Shown here: positions 15,355 to 23,471 of the stretch, one piece after another
Layout: each line of letters begins with the position of its first letter
Numbering within the stretch: the first letter of the stretch is position 1
Assembly (NCBI GenBank): GCA_964524025.1
Contig: CAZGBT010000003.1
Coordinates: forward strand, 18,966-82,965
Source of the DNA: CAZGBT01 sp964524025
GTDB taxonomy: Archaea > Aenigmatarchaeota > Aenigmatarchaeia > CG10238-14 > EX4484-224
DNA length: 64,000 nucleotides
Direction: 5' to 3'
The notes under the pieces: generated by a model
Databases searched by the model: none
What the model was told of the DNA's origin: nothing
The model's input: only the letters and a program-made list of their open reading frames with translations
Made by a program: the position numbers and the translations under genes

Positions 15355-16595
15355 ATCCAAGGTTAATTCCTGAGTGCAATATAGGAATGGTCGGACTTTG
15401 ATGTAGCAAATTTGCTACATCAACCGAAAACGTAAGTCATGGAAAGACTACTTTAACCGAAGCTATAACTGGAATTTGCACTTTAAGGCATTCTGAAGAA
15501 TTAAAAAGGGGTATAACCATTAGATTAGGATATGCTGATGCTACTATCTACAAATGTTTAAACTGCGGAAGGTATTGTACACACCCTAAATGTCCTTATT
15601 GTTTTAGCGATACAGAACCGCAAAGGACCGTTAGCTTTGTAGACGCTCCTGGACATGAAACTTTGATGGCTACTGTTCTAACAGGGACTGCAATAATGGA
15701 TGGTGCAATACTAGTAATAGCTGCTAACGAAAAATGTCCACAGCCACAAACTAGAGAGCATCTTAAGGCTTTAGAAGTAGCTGGGATTAAAAATGTCATA
15801 GTAGTTCAGAATAAGATAGACTTAGTAACAAAAGAAGAAGCCATAAAAAATTATGAGGAAATAAAGGAATTTTTAAAAGGAACTTCTATAGAAAATGCTC
15901 CTATTATACCTATTTCAGCGCAAAAAAGGATTAATATAGATGTCGTTTTAGAAGCAATTCAAAAATATATACCAACGCCTAAAAGAAAGGAAAAAGCTGA
16001 TCCTTTAATGCTGGTTGCGAGAAGTTTTGACATAAACAAGCCTGGGACGCCTGTGGAAAAAATTAAAGGAGGTGTTTTAGGAGGTTCTGTAATAAGAGGA
16101 AAGTTTAAAATTGGCGATGAAATTGAGATAAGACCAGGAATAAAAGTTGGTGAGAAATACAAAAGCATTAAGACAAAAATAGAAGGATTGCAGAAAGCTG
16201 GAAAAAATCTTGAAGAAGCTGGACCTGGTGGCTTGTTGGGTTTGCTTACTCAGCTTGACCCCTATTTAACTAAAGCTGATAAGCTAGCTGGCTCGGTTAT
16301 TGGTTTACCTGAAAAGCTGCCAGATGTGTTATATGAATTAAACTTAAAGGTAACACTGCTTGAAAGAATAGTAGGATTTGAGAAAATACTAGAAGTCGAC
16401 CCTATTAAGGTTAACGAAGTTTTATTAATTAATGCTTGGACTGCTAAAAGCGTTGGTATAGTTACTTCAGTAAAAGGAGATGAAGTTAGACTAAAATTAA
16501 AACTACCAGTATGTATAGAAAAAAATCAAAGAGTTGTAATTTCTAGGCAGATTGCTGGAAGGTGGAGGCTAATAGGTTATGGAATTGTAGCCTAG
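15351..16595 (+). CDS. eif2g: Translation initiation factor aIF2 subunit gamma, intron-split
   Basis: The protein is encoded in two exons, 15351-15396 and 15430-16595, giving about 403 aa, the normal family length. Exon 1 gives DPRLIPECNIGMVG. Exon 2 continues with LTEAITG, the switch region RHSEELKRGITIRLGYADA, the zinc knuckle C-x2-C...C-x2-C, DAPGHE (G3), QNKID (G4) and the two beta barrels. Joined at the predicted BHB cut sites, the P-loop reads GHVSHGKTT. Without splicing, an in-frame TGA at 15399-15401 interrupts it. aIF2-gamma is the GTPase that carries initiator Met-tRNA to the ribosome and is essential, so a dead gene is unlikely unless a second copy exists. The start appears to be ATA. 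Gene order is the conserved archaeal one. Confidence 0.85.
15397..15429 (+). other. 33-nt bulge-helix-bulge intron in aIF2-gamma mRNA
   Basis: The insertion forms an intron stem TTGATGTAGC/GCTACATCAA (15398-15407 with 15414-15423), a 4-bp central helix TCGG/CCGA (15391-15394 with 15424-15427), and two 3-nt bulges, ACT (15395-15397) and AAA (15428-15430). Cutting after the second base of each bulge, the archaeal splicing-endonuclease rule, joins GGAC to ACGTAAGT and restores GMVGHVSHGKTT exactly. The outer exon helix is weak, so the motif is of the relaxed type. The 33-nt length keeps frame, but the unspliced reading contains TGA. Confidence 0.8.
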
Positions 16596-16987
16596 CCAGT
16601 TGGTGGACAATATACAGTCCCGGCCACACTTGTACCACGAACCATAGCAACTACTCTTATATAATCAGCTTCGTTAAAGGTTCTATTTACCCTTACCTCA
16701 CCCATCTCTCCGGGTTTTATTCGAGGTCCTGTGACGTCACTACCAATTTGAGTACCGTTAGAGAAATAAGCCCTAACTGTTACGTTTTCAGAAATAGAGG
16801 TCCCATCATTCCTAACAAATACATGTATATAGTTCGCATCACAGTAGCTAGCGGTACCATCAATAGTTAGCATTACCGCTGTTTTAGCTGTAAACACTCC
16901 AGAGATATAGGTATAAGCCAAGCCTGCTAAGCCAATGGTTATTACTAACATCAATAAAGTTGCTATTACAGGCGAAATACCCTTCAT
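16592..16987 (-). CDS. Type IV pilin-like protein (class III signal peptide)
   Basis: This 131-aa protein begins KGISPVIATLLMLVITIGLAGLAYTYISG, a textbook archaeal class III signal peptide. A short basic head, predicted cleavage by a prepilin peptidase near G3-I4, and a ~20-residue hydrophobic helix form the pilus core. The mature part is a small beta-rich domain (VRNDGTSISENVTVRAYF...) with Asn-x-Ser/Thr sequons and two Cys. It is likely a pilus or surface-filament subunit. The gene is convergent with aIF2-gamma (stops overlap by 4 nt) and sits inside the otherwise conserved aIF2-gamma/PIN/Rpo7 cluster, a local insertion on the opposite strand. Confidence 0.82.
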   Translation of the reverse strand: MKGISPVIATLLMLVITIGLAGLAYTYISGVFTAKTAVMLTIDGTASYCDANYIHVFVRNDGTSISENVTVRAYFSNGTQIGSDVTGPRIKPGEMGEVRVNRTFNEADYIRVVAMVRGTSVAGTVYCPPTG

Positions 16988-16993
16988 TCTCTC

Positions 16994-17004
16994 TTATAAT
17001 TTTT
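16994..17004 (+). promoter_or_regulatory. TATA-like element for the PIN-rpo7-spt4 unit
   Basis: TTATAATTTTT is centred about 26 nt upstream of the PIN start at 17024, the usual archaeal TATA-to-TSS distance for a leaderless transcript. The inserted pilin gene separates aIF2-gamma from PIN, so a new promoter would be needed here. Confidence 0.4.
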
Positions 17005-17023
17005 AACTTCTTAAATTAAAAAG

Positions 17024-17383
17024 ATGGAGATTCGAAAGATAATTTTCGATTCAAACTTTTTGGTAGATATTTTTAGGTTTAAAATAGATTTTGAAGAAAT
17101 GTTCTTCCTAGCAACAAAAAAGGCCAAGCTTGTAATTCCTAGATTCGTAATCGAGGAACTTAGGAGAATTAACTCGCCATTCTCTAAGTTAGCTTTAGAA
17201 CTTATTAAAAAGAAGAATTTTAAGGTGGTAGAGACAAAAGAAAAAGGTGACAAGGGTTTTTTTGAATTAATAGATAAATATACAGTAGTCGCAACAAACG
17301 ATTCAAAATTAAGAAAAAAGTTAAAAAAGCTTGGAGTAAAAACAATTTATCTTAGAGGTTTATCGAAACTGGAGATGAGCTGA
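17024..17383 (+). CDS. PIN-domain nuclease (Fcf1/Utp24-like)
   Basis: This 119-aa PIN domain has the first acidic motif FDSNFLVD near the N-terminus, EELRRI in the middle, and the late acidic ATNDSKLRKKL followed by the IYLRGLSKLEM ending typical of archaeal Fcf1/Utp24-like proteins. These metal-dependent ribonucleases are associated with rRNA processing. In archaea the gene usually sits between aIF2-gamma and rpo7, as it does here apart from the pilin insertion. The stop overlaps the Rpo7 start by one base (TGATG), so translation is coupled. Confidence 0.82.
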   Translation: MEIRKIIFDSNFLVDIFRFKIDFEEMFFLATKKAKLVIPRFVIEELRRINSPFSKLALELIKKKNFKVVETKEKGDKGFFELIDKYTVVATNDSKLRKKLKKLGVKTIYLRGLSKLEMS

Positions 17384-17928
17384 TGTTTAGGATACTAACT
17401 GTTAAGGATACGGTAAGGGTAGGACCGGAAAAATTGGGAAAGGACTTAAAGGAAGCTTTAATGGAATCCATCTCTGAAAAGTATGTCGGTATATCTGACA
17501 AAACTATTGGAATTGTATTAGCAGTTGTTGATATAAAAGAAATAGGAGAAGGAAAAGTCAAACCAACAGATCCAGGAATTCATTTTGAAACTGTGTTTGA
17601 GCTTTTAACCTACAAGCCAGAACTTCATGAACTAGTTGAAGGAGAAGTTATAGATAATACTGATTTTGGAGCTTTTGTAAACATAGGTCCTTTCGATGGT
17701 TTAGTTCACATTTCCCAGATAATGGACGACTACGTAAGCTACGATAAGAAAACATCAACTTTTATAGGAAAACAAACTAGAAAAACTTTAAAAATTGGAG
17801 ATAAAGTTAGAGCTAGAATAACTTCAGTTTCCTGGGGTGAGCAAGTAAGAATTGGGCTTACTATGAGACAAGCTGGTTTGGGAAACTTTGTTTGGATAGA
17901 GGAAGAAAAGAAGAAAAAGAGGAAGTAA
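17383..17928 (+). CDS. rpo7: DNA-directed RNA polymerase subunit Rpo7 (RpoE')
   Basis: This 181-aa Rpb7/RpoE' homologue has an N-terminal RNP-like domain (FRILTVKDTVRVGPEKLG, DPGIHFETVFELLTYKPELHE) and a C-terminal S1/OB fold (EGEVIDNTDFGAFVNIGPFDGLVHISQI), then a lysine-rich tail. It forms the RNA polymerase stalk with Rpo4 and aids open-complex formation and RNA binding. The length is normal. It is coupled to the PIN gene upstream and is followed after 1 nt by spt4. Confidence 0.95.
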   Translation: MFRILTVKDTVRVGPEKLGKDLKEALMESISEKYVGISDKTIGIVLAVVDIKEIGEGKVKPTDPGIHFETVFELLTYKPELHELVEGEVIDNTDFGAFVNIGPFDGLVHISQIMDDYVSYDKKTSTFIGKQTRKTLKIGDKVRARITSVSWGEQVRIGLTMRQAGLGNFVWIEEEKKKKRK

Positions 17929-17929
17929 C

Positions 17930-18121
17930 ATGCCAAAGAGACTTTACGTTTGCAGAAACTGTAAAAGATTTACTTTTGAAAAAATTTGCCCAGTTTGTAA
18001 ATCAACAAATCTTTCAACAAGTTGGAAAGGATTGGTAATAATACTTAAACCTGAAGAAAGTGAAATAGCAAAAACTTTGAACATAAAAGAAGAAGGTAAA
18101 TTCGCTTTATACGTTGACTAA
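17930..18121 (+). CDS. spt4: Transcription elongation factor Spt4 (RpoE'')
   Basis: This 63-aa zinc-ribbon protein has the four zinc cysteines in VCRNCKRF and CPVCKSTN, followed by SWKGLVIILKPEESEIA, the hallmark Spt4 strand pair. It partners Spt5/NusG to form the processivity clamp on RNA polymerase. It follows rpo7 by one base and is convergent with TPI, the two frames overlapping by 15 nt. The usual next archaeal genes (rps24e, rps27ae) are absent, so the cluster ends here. Confidence 0.93.
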   Translation: MPKRLYVCRNCKRFTFEKICPVCKSTNLSTSWKGLVIILKPEESEIAKTLNIKEEGKFALYVD

Positions 18122-18784
18122 AACTTTAGCAATTTTTCTAAGAAAAAGCTTTGGTTTTTTAGATTTTACGAAAGCTGAAGCTATCAAAACTCCCTCAGAG
18201 CCTAGCCTCAAAGCTTCTTCTACATCATCGGGAGTTGTTATACCGGCTCCGCAAAAAACTTTAATTCTCCTATCAACCCTCTTAACAAGCTCAACAGTTT
18301 TTACTATATCTTTAGGTTTAGCTTTAGAAACAGAAATTCCAGTCCCTATTAGTTCTGGTGGCTCTATTGCAATTATATTTGGTTTGTACTCAGCTATCTT
18401 CTTAGCTTCTAACGGCGAAGAAGCACAACACAAAGAAATTATTCTGAATTTTTTAGCTATTTTTATGCACTCAACAATTTCTTGAATCCTTAGCTTTCTT
18501 TCTAAATGGTTAATTAAAGTTCCGTCCACAAAAGCCAAATAATTTTCTAATACTATGCGGCCTGTATAAGCACCACTTTTTCTAATCGGATCTATATGCT
18601 GAAGAAAAATGAATAAATCTTTAAATTTCTTTCTGATCTCCTTTACATCTAGATACTGAGGGCAAACTGCTATAGGTATTTTAAATTTCCTAGAAATTTC
18701 GTAACAAGCCTTACATAACTTTAAAGCATTTTTTCCTACAGCTTCCTTGTAGGATTTGAAATTTAAAACTATTCTAGGTATCAT
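18107..18784 (-). CDS. tpiA: Triosephosphate isomerase (archaeal short form)
   Basis: This is a 225-aa TIM barrel with the catalytic lysine in LNFKSY, histidine in GTLINHLERK and glutamate in IAIEPPELIGTG, plus the phosphate-gripping loop ISVSKAKP. At ~225 residues it is the compact, tetramer-forming archaeal type. It interconverts glyceraldehyde 3-phosphate and dihydroxyacetone phosphate. Its start overlaps the aldolase stop (ATGA), so it is coupled with the enzyme that supplies its substrate, the third gene of the GH57-aldolase-TPI operon. Confidence 0.95.
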   Translation of the reverse strand: MIPRIVLNFKSYKEAVGKNALKLCKACYEISRKFKIPIAVCPQYLDVKEIRKKFKDLFIFLQHIDPIRKSGAYTGRIVLENYLAFVDGTLINHLERKLRIQEIVECIKIAKKFRIISLCCASSPLEAKKIAEYKPNIIAIEPPELIGTGISVSKAKPKDIVKTVELVKRVDRRIKVFCGAGITTPDDVEEALRLGSEGVLIASAFVKSKKPKLFLRKIAKVLVNV

Positions 18785-19515
18785 AAACCTACTATTTCTT
18801 TAATTTTCTCTAACAGTTCTATTGCTTTGCTATCATCTTTTAACCAAACGTTTCTACCAACAGCGACTCCTTTAGCACCAGCTTCTATGGCATCTCTAAT
18901 CATTCCAAGAAACTTTTCTTCTTCGATTTCTGGTCCTCCCGCAATACCTACAGGACAAAATGTTTTTTCTATGACTTTTCTAAAACTCTCCTTATTCCCA
19001 GTATAATAAGTCTTAACCACATCAGCTCCTAACTCGCAGCCAACTCTTGCTGCATAAGCCACAGATTTTTCATCATAAACTTTTTTACCATTCTTTCTTG
19101 GATAGAAAAAACCTATTAAAGGAATTTTCATCCTTAGAGCAATTTCTTTAACTCTCGCAAAATTTTGCATCATTAAATGCTCAAAATCACTTCCTACATA
19201 AACTGTAGCTGCTAATCCGCTAGGCTTTATCTTTTTAATTTCTGCCTCGCTAGTTACAAGAGCTTGAACTTGATTTTTTGGTCTAACCATAGAAGTTTTT
19301 CCAGTTACTTTTAGAATTAAAGGCACTTTTAGCTTAATCTTAGAAAGCACATATTTAGCTGACCCTATATGCAAGATTATTCCAGAAATTTTTGCTTCAT
19401 TCGCCAAATTAGCTATTCTAACAGGATTTAGATTTGTTTGATAGAAAGGACCATGTTCTACACAATGATCAAAAGCTAAAAAAACAAACTTATCTAGGTT
19501 TAATCTTTTCCTCAT
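18781..19515 (-). CDS. fba: Class I fructose-bisphosphate aldolase, DhnA/archaeal type
   Basis: The 244-aa barrel opens with FLAFDHCVEHGP and carries the Schiff-base lysine in DVVKTYYTG and the phosphate site AGGPE...VAVGRNVW. These are features of archaeal class IA aldolases, related to 2-amino-3,7-dideoxy-hept-6-ulosonate synthase. The reaction splits fructose 1,6-bisphosphate to two trioses. The neighbouring TPI and glucan-degrading genes support the aldolase reading over the aromatic-pathway homologue. It overlaps the GH57 gene upstream by 26 nt. Confidence 0.85.
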   Translation of the reverse strand: MRKRLNLDKFVFLAFDHCVEHGPFYQTNLNPVRIANLANEAKISGIILHIGSAKYVLSKIKLKVPLILKVTGKTSMVRPKNQVQALVTSEAEIKKIKPSGLAATVYVGSDFEHLMMQNFARVKEIALRMKIPLIGFFYPRKNGKKVYDEKSVAYAARVGCELGADVVKTYYTGNKESFRKVIEKTFCPVGIAGGPEIEEEKFLGMIRDAIEAGAKGVAVGRNVWLKDDSKAIELLEKIKEIVGL

Positions 19516-20761
19516 AATCCTTTTTAATAAGCTCAGTAAGAACTCTAGCTTTAAAATCTGAAATTATACTCATTAAATTTGCAAAACCATCTTGAGGTGT
19601 GGGGAAGCAAGAAAAATATTTGTGAACATCTCCATCGTTCCACCATTTAGTGCAAATATAGTAAAGATGATCGCTTTGCTGTAATAACCTCCAAACTTTT
19701 AGAAAATAAGGATTTCTAAGCCTTTTTACATGTTTCTCCAAATTCTTAATTTCCTCAAAGCATATTTGTTGCATTCTATTACCTAACCATGCAGAAACAT
19801 CTCTTTCCATATCTGCCCAAGAAGCTGTACTAAGCTCAAATACATCAATCTCTCCAACAGGTTTATATTTAAGAATTATTTCACTAGGCGTACAAAATTC
19901 CAAACTTTCATATTTTAGAATTTCGTAAGGCAATGCTTTCAAAAACCAGAAAATTCCGCTTTCTGCCCATTGATGCTCACCAAAAGTTTCAAAATCCATA
20001 AATATGTTAATACATTGACCAGGAGTTGCGTTTAACCAAGCAGCGTATTTATCTGCTGTTAAAGGCCATTCACTCCAATCTTTAGCTGAAAACCTATAGC
20101 CTATATCATCGCTAAGCTGGTAATTTCTTAAAAGAACTCTAATCCTTTTTTCTGGCGGTGGATCGTTAGGGAAACAAAATTTTCTTACATAGACAAAGTT
20201 TGGTGACCTCCAACCCAAAATCCTTTCCGCTCCTTCGCAGAAGATTGCTTTAAAACCTAAATCCTCAACTATCTTAGCTATTATATTGTTGTAGATTAAT
20301 TCTGTGTTTGCAAAAACCTTTGGTTCGAATTTAAAGTAATCCTTCATAGCTTGCCTATGCATGTTAACTTGCTCTATAAATTCATCTTTCGCTTCGAATA
20401 AACTAGCTAAAGAATGATAGTAAGTTTCCCCTAGCAATTCGACGCAACCAGTTTCTACTAATTGCTTAAACTGCTCTAGTAAATCTTTATTGTAGCGTTC
20501 GGCCATTTCCAGGAATATCCCGCTTATCGAAAATGAAACTTTGAATTTTCTTTTTTCCTTCTTAAAACTATCTATAAGTTCAAGCAATATAGATGTTGTA
20601 GGAAAGTAACATCTTTTTGCAACTCTATCGAATATCCATTTATCTAAACCATGGTTGAAATATGCTTCTATTAGCTTGTTGTTAGCTAAATTACCGTTTG
20701 GCTGAAAATTTGCAATTCTCATTGGTTGATGGACTTCGAAGCAAAAGCAGATTGAAGTCAT
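19490..20761 (-). CDS. GH57 alpha-amylase
   Basis: This 423-aa glycoside hydrolase of family 57 has motif 1 FEVHQPMR near the N-terminus, the nucleophile glutamate in FANTELIYNN and the acid/base region MDFETFGEHQW. It matches the layout of the ~470-aa archaeal GH57 alpha-amylases (e.g. the MJ1611 group). No signal peptide is present, so it acts on intracellular glycogen or maltodextrin. I start at the ATG at 20761 (MTSICFCFEVHQP); a TTG 18 nt upstream would add six residues. It is the first gene of a GH57-aldolase-TPI operon, divergent from the debranching enzyme with 36 nt between starts. Confidence 0.87.
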   Translation of the reverse strand: MTSICFCFEVHQPMRIANFQPNGNLANNKLIEAYFNHGLDKWIFDRVAKRCYFPTTSILLELIDSFKKEKRKFKVSFSISGIFLEMAERYNKDLLEQFKQLVETGCVELLGETYYHSLASLFEAKDEFIEQVNMHRQAMKDYFKFEPKVFANTELIYNNIIAKIVEDLGFKAIFCEGAERILGWRSPNFVYVRKFCFPNDPPPEKRIRVLLRNYQLSDDIGYRFSAKDWSEWPLTADKYAAWLNATPGQCINIFMDFETFGEHQWAESGIFWFLKALPYEILKYESLEFCTPSEIILKYKPVGEIDVFELSTASWADMERDVSAWLGNRMQQICFEEIKNLEKHVKRLRNPYFLKVWRLLQQSDHLYYICTKWWNDGDVHKYFSCFPTPQDGFANLMSIISDFKARVLTELIKKDYEEKIKPR

Positions 20762-20797
20762 ATTTCTTATTTTTCTCAAGGCTTTAAAATTTCTATT

Positions 20798-22762
20798 ATG
20801 GAATTTTTAATAGCAAAAGATTTGCCTGAAAAGTGTTATTTATTAGCAAACAAAACTTGCTTTTTCCATAGATTTTGCGATTCTGGTTTTAAAACAAAGT
20901 GGACAGGATTCTGGGTTTTTGATAAAAAGTTTATAGAATATTTTGCCTTTAAAATAAATGATGAATGGCTTTCACCACTTAATTGTAAAAGCTTTTATAG
21001 GAATGAAATAAGCGCCAAACATATTTATTCGACTAAGTTTTTTGACGTAGAAGAATTTTTATTCTTACCTTCAAACCTTAAATCTTTAATCTGCGTCCTA
21101 AAGTTAAAAAACAAAATAGGAAAAACTTTAACCGCAAAAATTTCTGCAGAAGTAGCTGCTAATATAAGGAAATGGAACGAAAATTGGCATAATAGAACTT
21201 ACGAGCTAAGGGAAATTGGAAAGAAAATTTTGATTAAATCGAAGCTTGGATGTTTAATTTTTGGTTCTTTTCCAGAGGGAAAAATGGAATTTATGCCCAA
21301 GTATAAAGACCATAAGCCAGGAGAAGAATTGCAAAGATGCTTTATTCCTGGCTTTTACATTGTAAAATTGAATGTAGCAGGAGAAAGTAACGTTTCCTTT
21401 ATTTTCGCTTGCGGGAAAGATGAAAGAGAAGCTTTAAGCGAATACGAAAGTATTATTGGAAATCTGCCAAGAATCTATTCTGAAAGGGAAGAAGAAATTT
21501 TAAAGCTAAAAAGTTATATTTTCGATTCAAACATAGAGTGGTTAAATCAACTCTTTGAAATTTCCTTATTAAACTTGTACGAATTCTGGAGAAGCAATAA
21601 AATTAAGGGATTTATAGCAGGTTATCCATGGTTCTTACAGATTTGGGGAAGGGATTCTGGCTGGATTTTGCCAGCAATTTGTGATTTAGGAGATTTTGAA
21701 AAAGTAAAAGATTGCTTAAAAACTTTATTCGATTTTAGAAAGGAAGGAAAAATTCCAAATTTCATTTGTTTCGATGGAACTTGCGGCTATAATTCAATAG
21801 ATTCTACGCTTTTATGGCTAATTTCGCTTGAACATTACCTAAAACTTACTAATGATATTAGCTTTTTAAGAGAGCTTAGCAGTGGAATAAAGGAAATCGA
21901 AGATTTTATTCTATCTAGAGTTAGGAATGGAAAAATACTTTGTAAGGCTGGGGAAAGTTGGATGGATACCTTAAGCAGGGAAGGCTTTAACATAGATGTT
22001 CAATCTATGTTTGCAAGAGCTTTGAAAAGTTTAATTTATGTTAAAAAAATGTTAGGCATCGATACGAAAGAATTGGAAGACCTTGCTATCGAAGCTAAAA
22101 ATAGAGTGATGGATTTTTACTTCAAAGATTTTTTCATAGATAATTTAGCAAATAAAAAAAGAACTTCTAACGTTTTGTTTGCAATATTTTTTGAAACTAT
22201 TCCAAAACCGCTAGAAATTTTGAAAATTTTAGAAAGCGAAGAATTCTCAACCAAATTTGGAGTAGTAACCCTTTCTAGGAAAGAAGAGGATTTCGACCCA
22301 AAAGCTTATCATAAAGGAAGTTCTTGGGGAATTTTAAACGGAGTAATGGCATGTTGTGAATTCAAGTATGGAAATGTAAAGAAAGGTTTAGAATATCTAA
22401 AAATTTTGTACAATCTGATTAGGAAAAGGTGTATAGGTTGCATACCAGAAGCTTGGAATTCTTTAAACGGCAATCTCTTGCTAGATAAGAAAGGGAAAGT
22501 TGAAGAAGCCGCGATCTCACAGGCATGGAATTATGCATTAATTATTAGATGCATCGACGAATATATGCTCGGTTTTAACATAGATTTGCCAAATAAGGTT
22601 TTTATTGCAAAACCAAAAATTCCACCAAACTTCCTTTCTTTAAGGAGAAAGAGAATTGGGGATGATTGGGTTAATTTTACTATAAGCAGAAAAGTTAGGA
22701 AAGTTGATGTAAAATTCGAGAGTGAAAAGAAAATTAATTACAGGTTTTTAATAGTTCAATAA
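20798..22762 (+). CDS. Glycogen debranching enzyme (amylo-alpha-1,6-glucosidase type)
   Basis: The 654-aa protein has an N-terminal beta-sandwich domain of about 240 residues and a C-terminal (alpha/alpha)6 barrel with YPWFLQIWGRDSGW, YNSIDSTLLWLISLEHY, GESWMDT and EAAISQAWN. These are the motifs of the archaeal/bacterial GDE family (GDE_N plus GDE_C). It should remove alpha-1,6 branches, or act as a related glucoamylase (GH15); the two are hard to separate by eye. It is cytosolic. It belongs to the glycogen cluster, beside two GH57 proteins and a GT4 synthase. The end converges with the PGI gene, overlapping by 7 nt. Confidence 0.85.
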   Translation: MEFLIAKDLPEKCYLLANKTCFFHRFCDSGFKTKWTGFWVFDKKFIEYFAFKINDEWLSPLNCKSFYRNEISAKHIYSTKFFDVEEFLFLPSNLKSLICVLKLKNKIGKTLTAKISAEVAANIRKWNENWHNRTYELREIGKKILIKSKLGCLIFGSFPEGKMEFMPKYKDHKPGEELQRCFIPGFYIVKLNVAGESNVSFIFACGKDEREALSEYESIIGNLPRIYSEREEEILKLKSYIFDSNIEWLNQLFEISLLNLYEFWRSNKIKGFIAGYPWFLQIWGRDSGWILPAICDLGDFEKVKDCLKTLFDFRKEGKIPNFICFDGTCGYNSIDSTLLWLISLEHYLKLTNDISFLRELSSGIKEIEDFILSRVRNGKILCKAGESWMDTLSREGFNIDVQSMFARALKSLIYVKKMLGIDTKELEDLAIEAKNRVMDFYFKDFFIDNLANKKRTSNVLFAIFFETIPKPLEILKILESEEFSTKFGVVTLSRKEEDFDPKAYHKGSSWGILNGVMACCEFKYGNVKKGLEYLKILYNLIRKRCIGCIPEAWNSLNGNLLLDKKGKVEEAAISQAWNYALIIRCIDEYMLGFNIDLPNKVFIAKPKIPPNFLSLRRKRIGDDWVNFTISRKVRKVDVKFESEKKINYRFLIVQ

Positions 22763-23460
22763 AATCTTGGAAAGTTTTCTGGTTCGAATAAGATAGATTT
22801 TAATTTTTTCCAATTAAACTTAATTCTTTTAGCTCTTTTCATTTCGAGCTTATGCTTCGGAAACTTCTTATTCCAAATTATCTTTAACTTTCCTTTTTTC
22901 TCAAAAAGATGATAAGGAAATCCTTTACCTTTAATTATTTCATAATTATGTCCTGCATCTATCGGCGAAACTGTTAAAACGAGTGCATCTTTCTTGAAAG
23001 ACACAAGCCTATGAGCAAATCTTGGATGGATTAAATAACCATAACCTTCTCTCAATCTTACTACTCTTGTAAGTTTATTTTTAAAATCAGAAAGCAAAAG
23101 GTAACATGAATTTTTTAAACAAAAATAAAGCTCTCCTCTTTCCTTTTCATGCAAATGTCCAAAGGTACAAAAAAGTTCTCCATCTCTAGAAAATCTTCCA
23201 GCAAAGAGAAGGGTCAAATCTACGTAAAGCTTGTATTTCTTTAATATTTCCTTAGCTTTCTTTGAGAATTTCCAGAGATTAAATACTTGATAAATTTCTA
23301 CATCACCTTTTTCTAGCAATTTTTTTGCATCCTTAACTCTTAAAATTACTCTTTGCTTAACAAGCTCAGAAAGAAATCTTCTCCATAAAACAGGTTTTTT
23401 ATTAAAAATTAAACCTATTTCACCATTTTTTGAAACGACCTTAAAGCCAAAATTTTTCAT
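22756..23460 (-). CDS. Cupin-type glucose-6-phosphate isomerase
   Basis: This 234-aa protein has the cupin metal motif FGHLHEKERGELYF (two His and Glu) and the second ligand strand GYLIHPRFAHRLVSF. These match the archaeal cPGI, a metal-dependent isomerase unrelated to classical PGI, which converts glucose 6-phosphate to fructose 6-phosphate. At 234 aa it is longer than the ~190-aa Pyrococcus enzyme, with extra N- and C-terminal segments (the tail is lysine-rich). Its start lies only 12 nt from the divergent GH57 start, so the two promoters must lie in each other's coding sequence. Confidence 0.8.
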   Translation of the reverse strand: MKNFGFKVVSKNGEIGLIFNKKPVLWRRFLSELVKQRVILRVKDAKKLLEKGDVEIYQVFNLWKFSKKAKEILKKYKLYVDLTLLFAGRFSRDGELFCTFGHLHEKERGELYFCLKNSCYLLLSDFKNKLTRVVRLREGYGYLIHPRFAHRLVSFKKDALVLTVSPIDAGHNYEIIKGKGFPYHLFEKKGKLKIIWNKKFPKHKLEMKRAKRIKFNWKKLKSILFEPENFPRFY

Positions 23461-23471
23461 TAAATTAAATT

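Noticed and set aside
15397..15430. Perfect palindrome GATGTAGC...GCTACATC read as a transcription terminator or a frameshift/pseudogene scar in aIF2-gamma
   Set aside because: It lies inside an essential gene, has no T-run after it, the reading frame is the same on both sides, and the BHB cut sites restore the exact P-loop. An intron explains more.
15663..16595. aIF2-gamma starting at the internal ATG at 15663
   Set aside because: The G1, switch and zinc-knuckle sequences encoded upstream are in the same frame and clearly belong to the protein.
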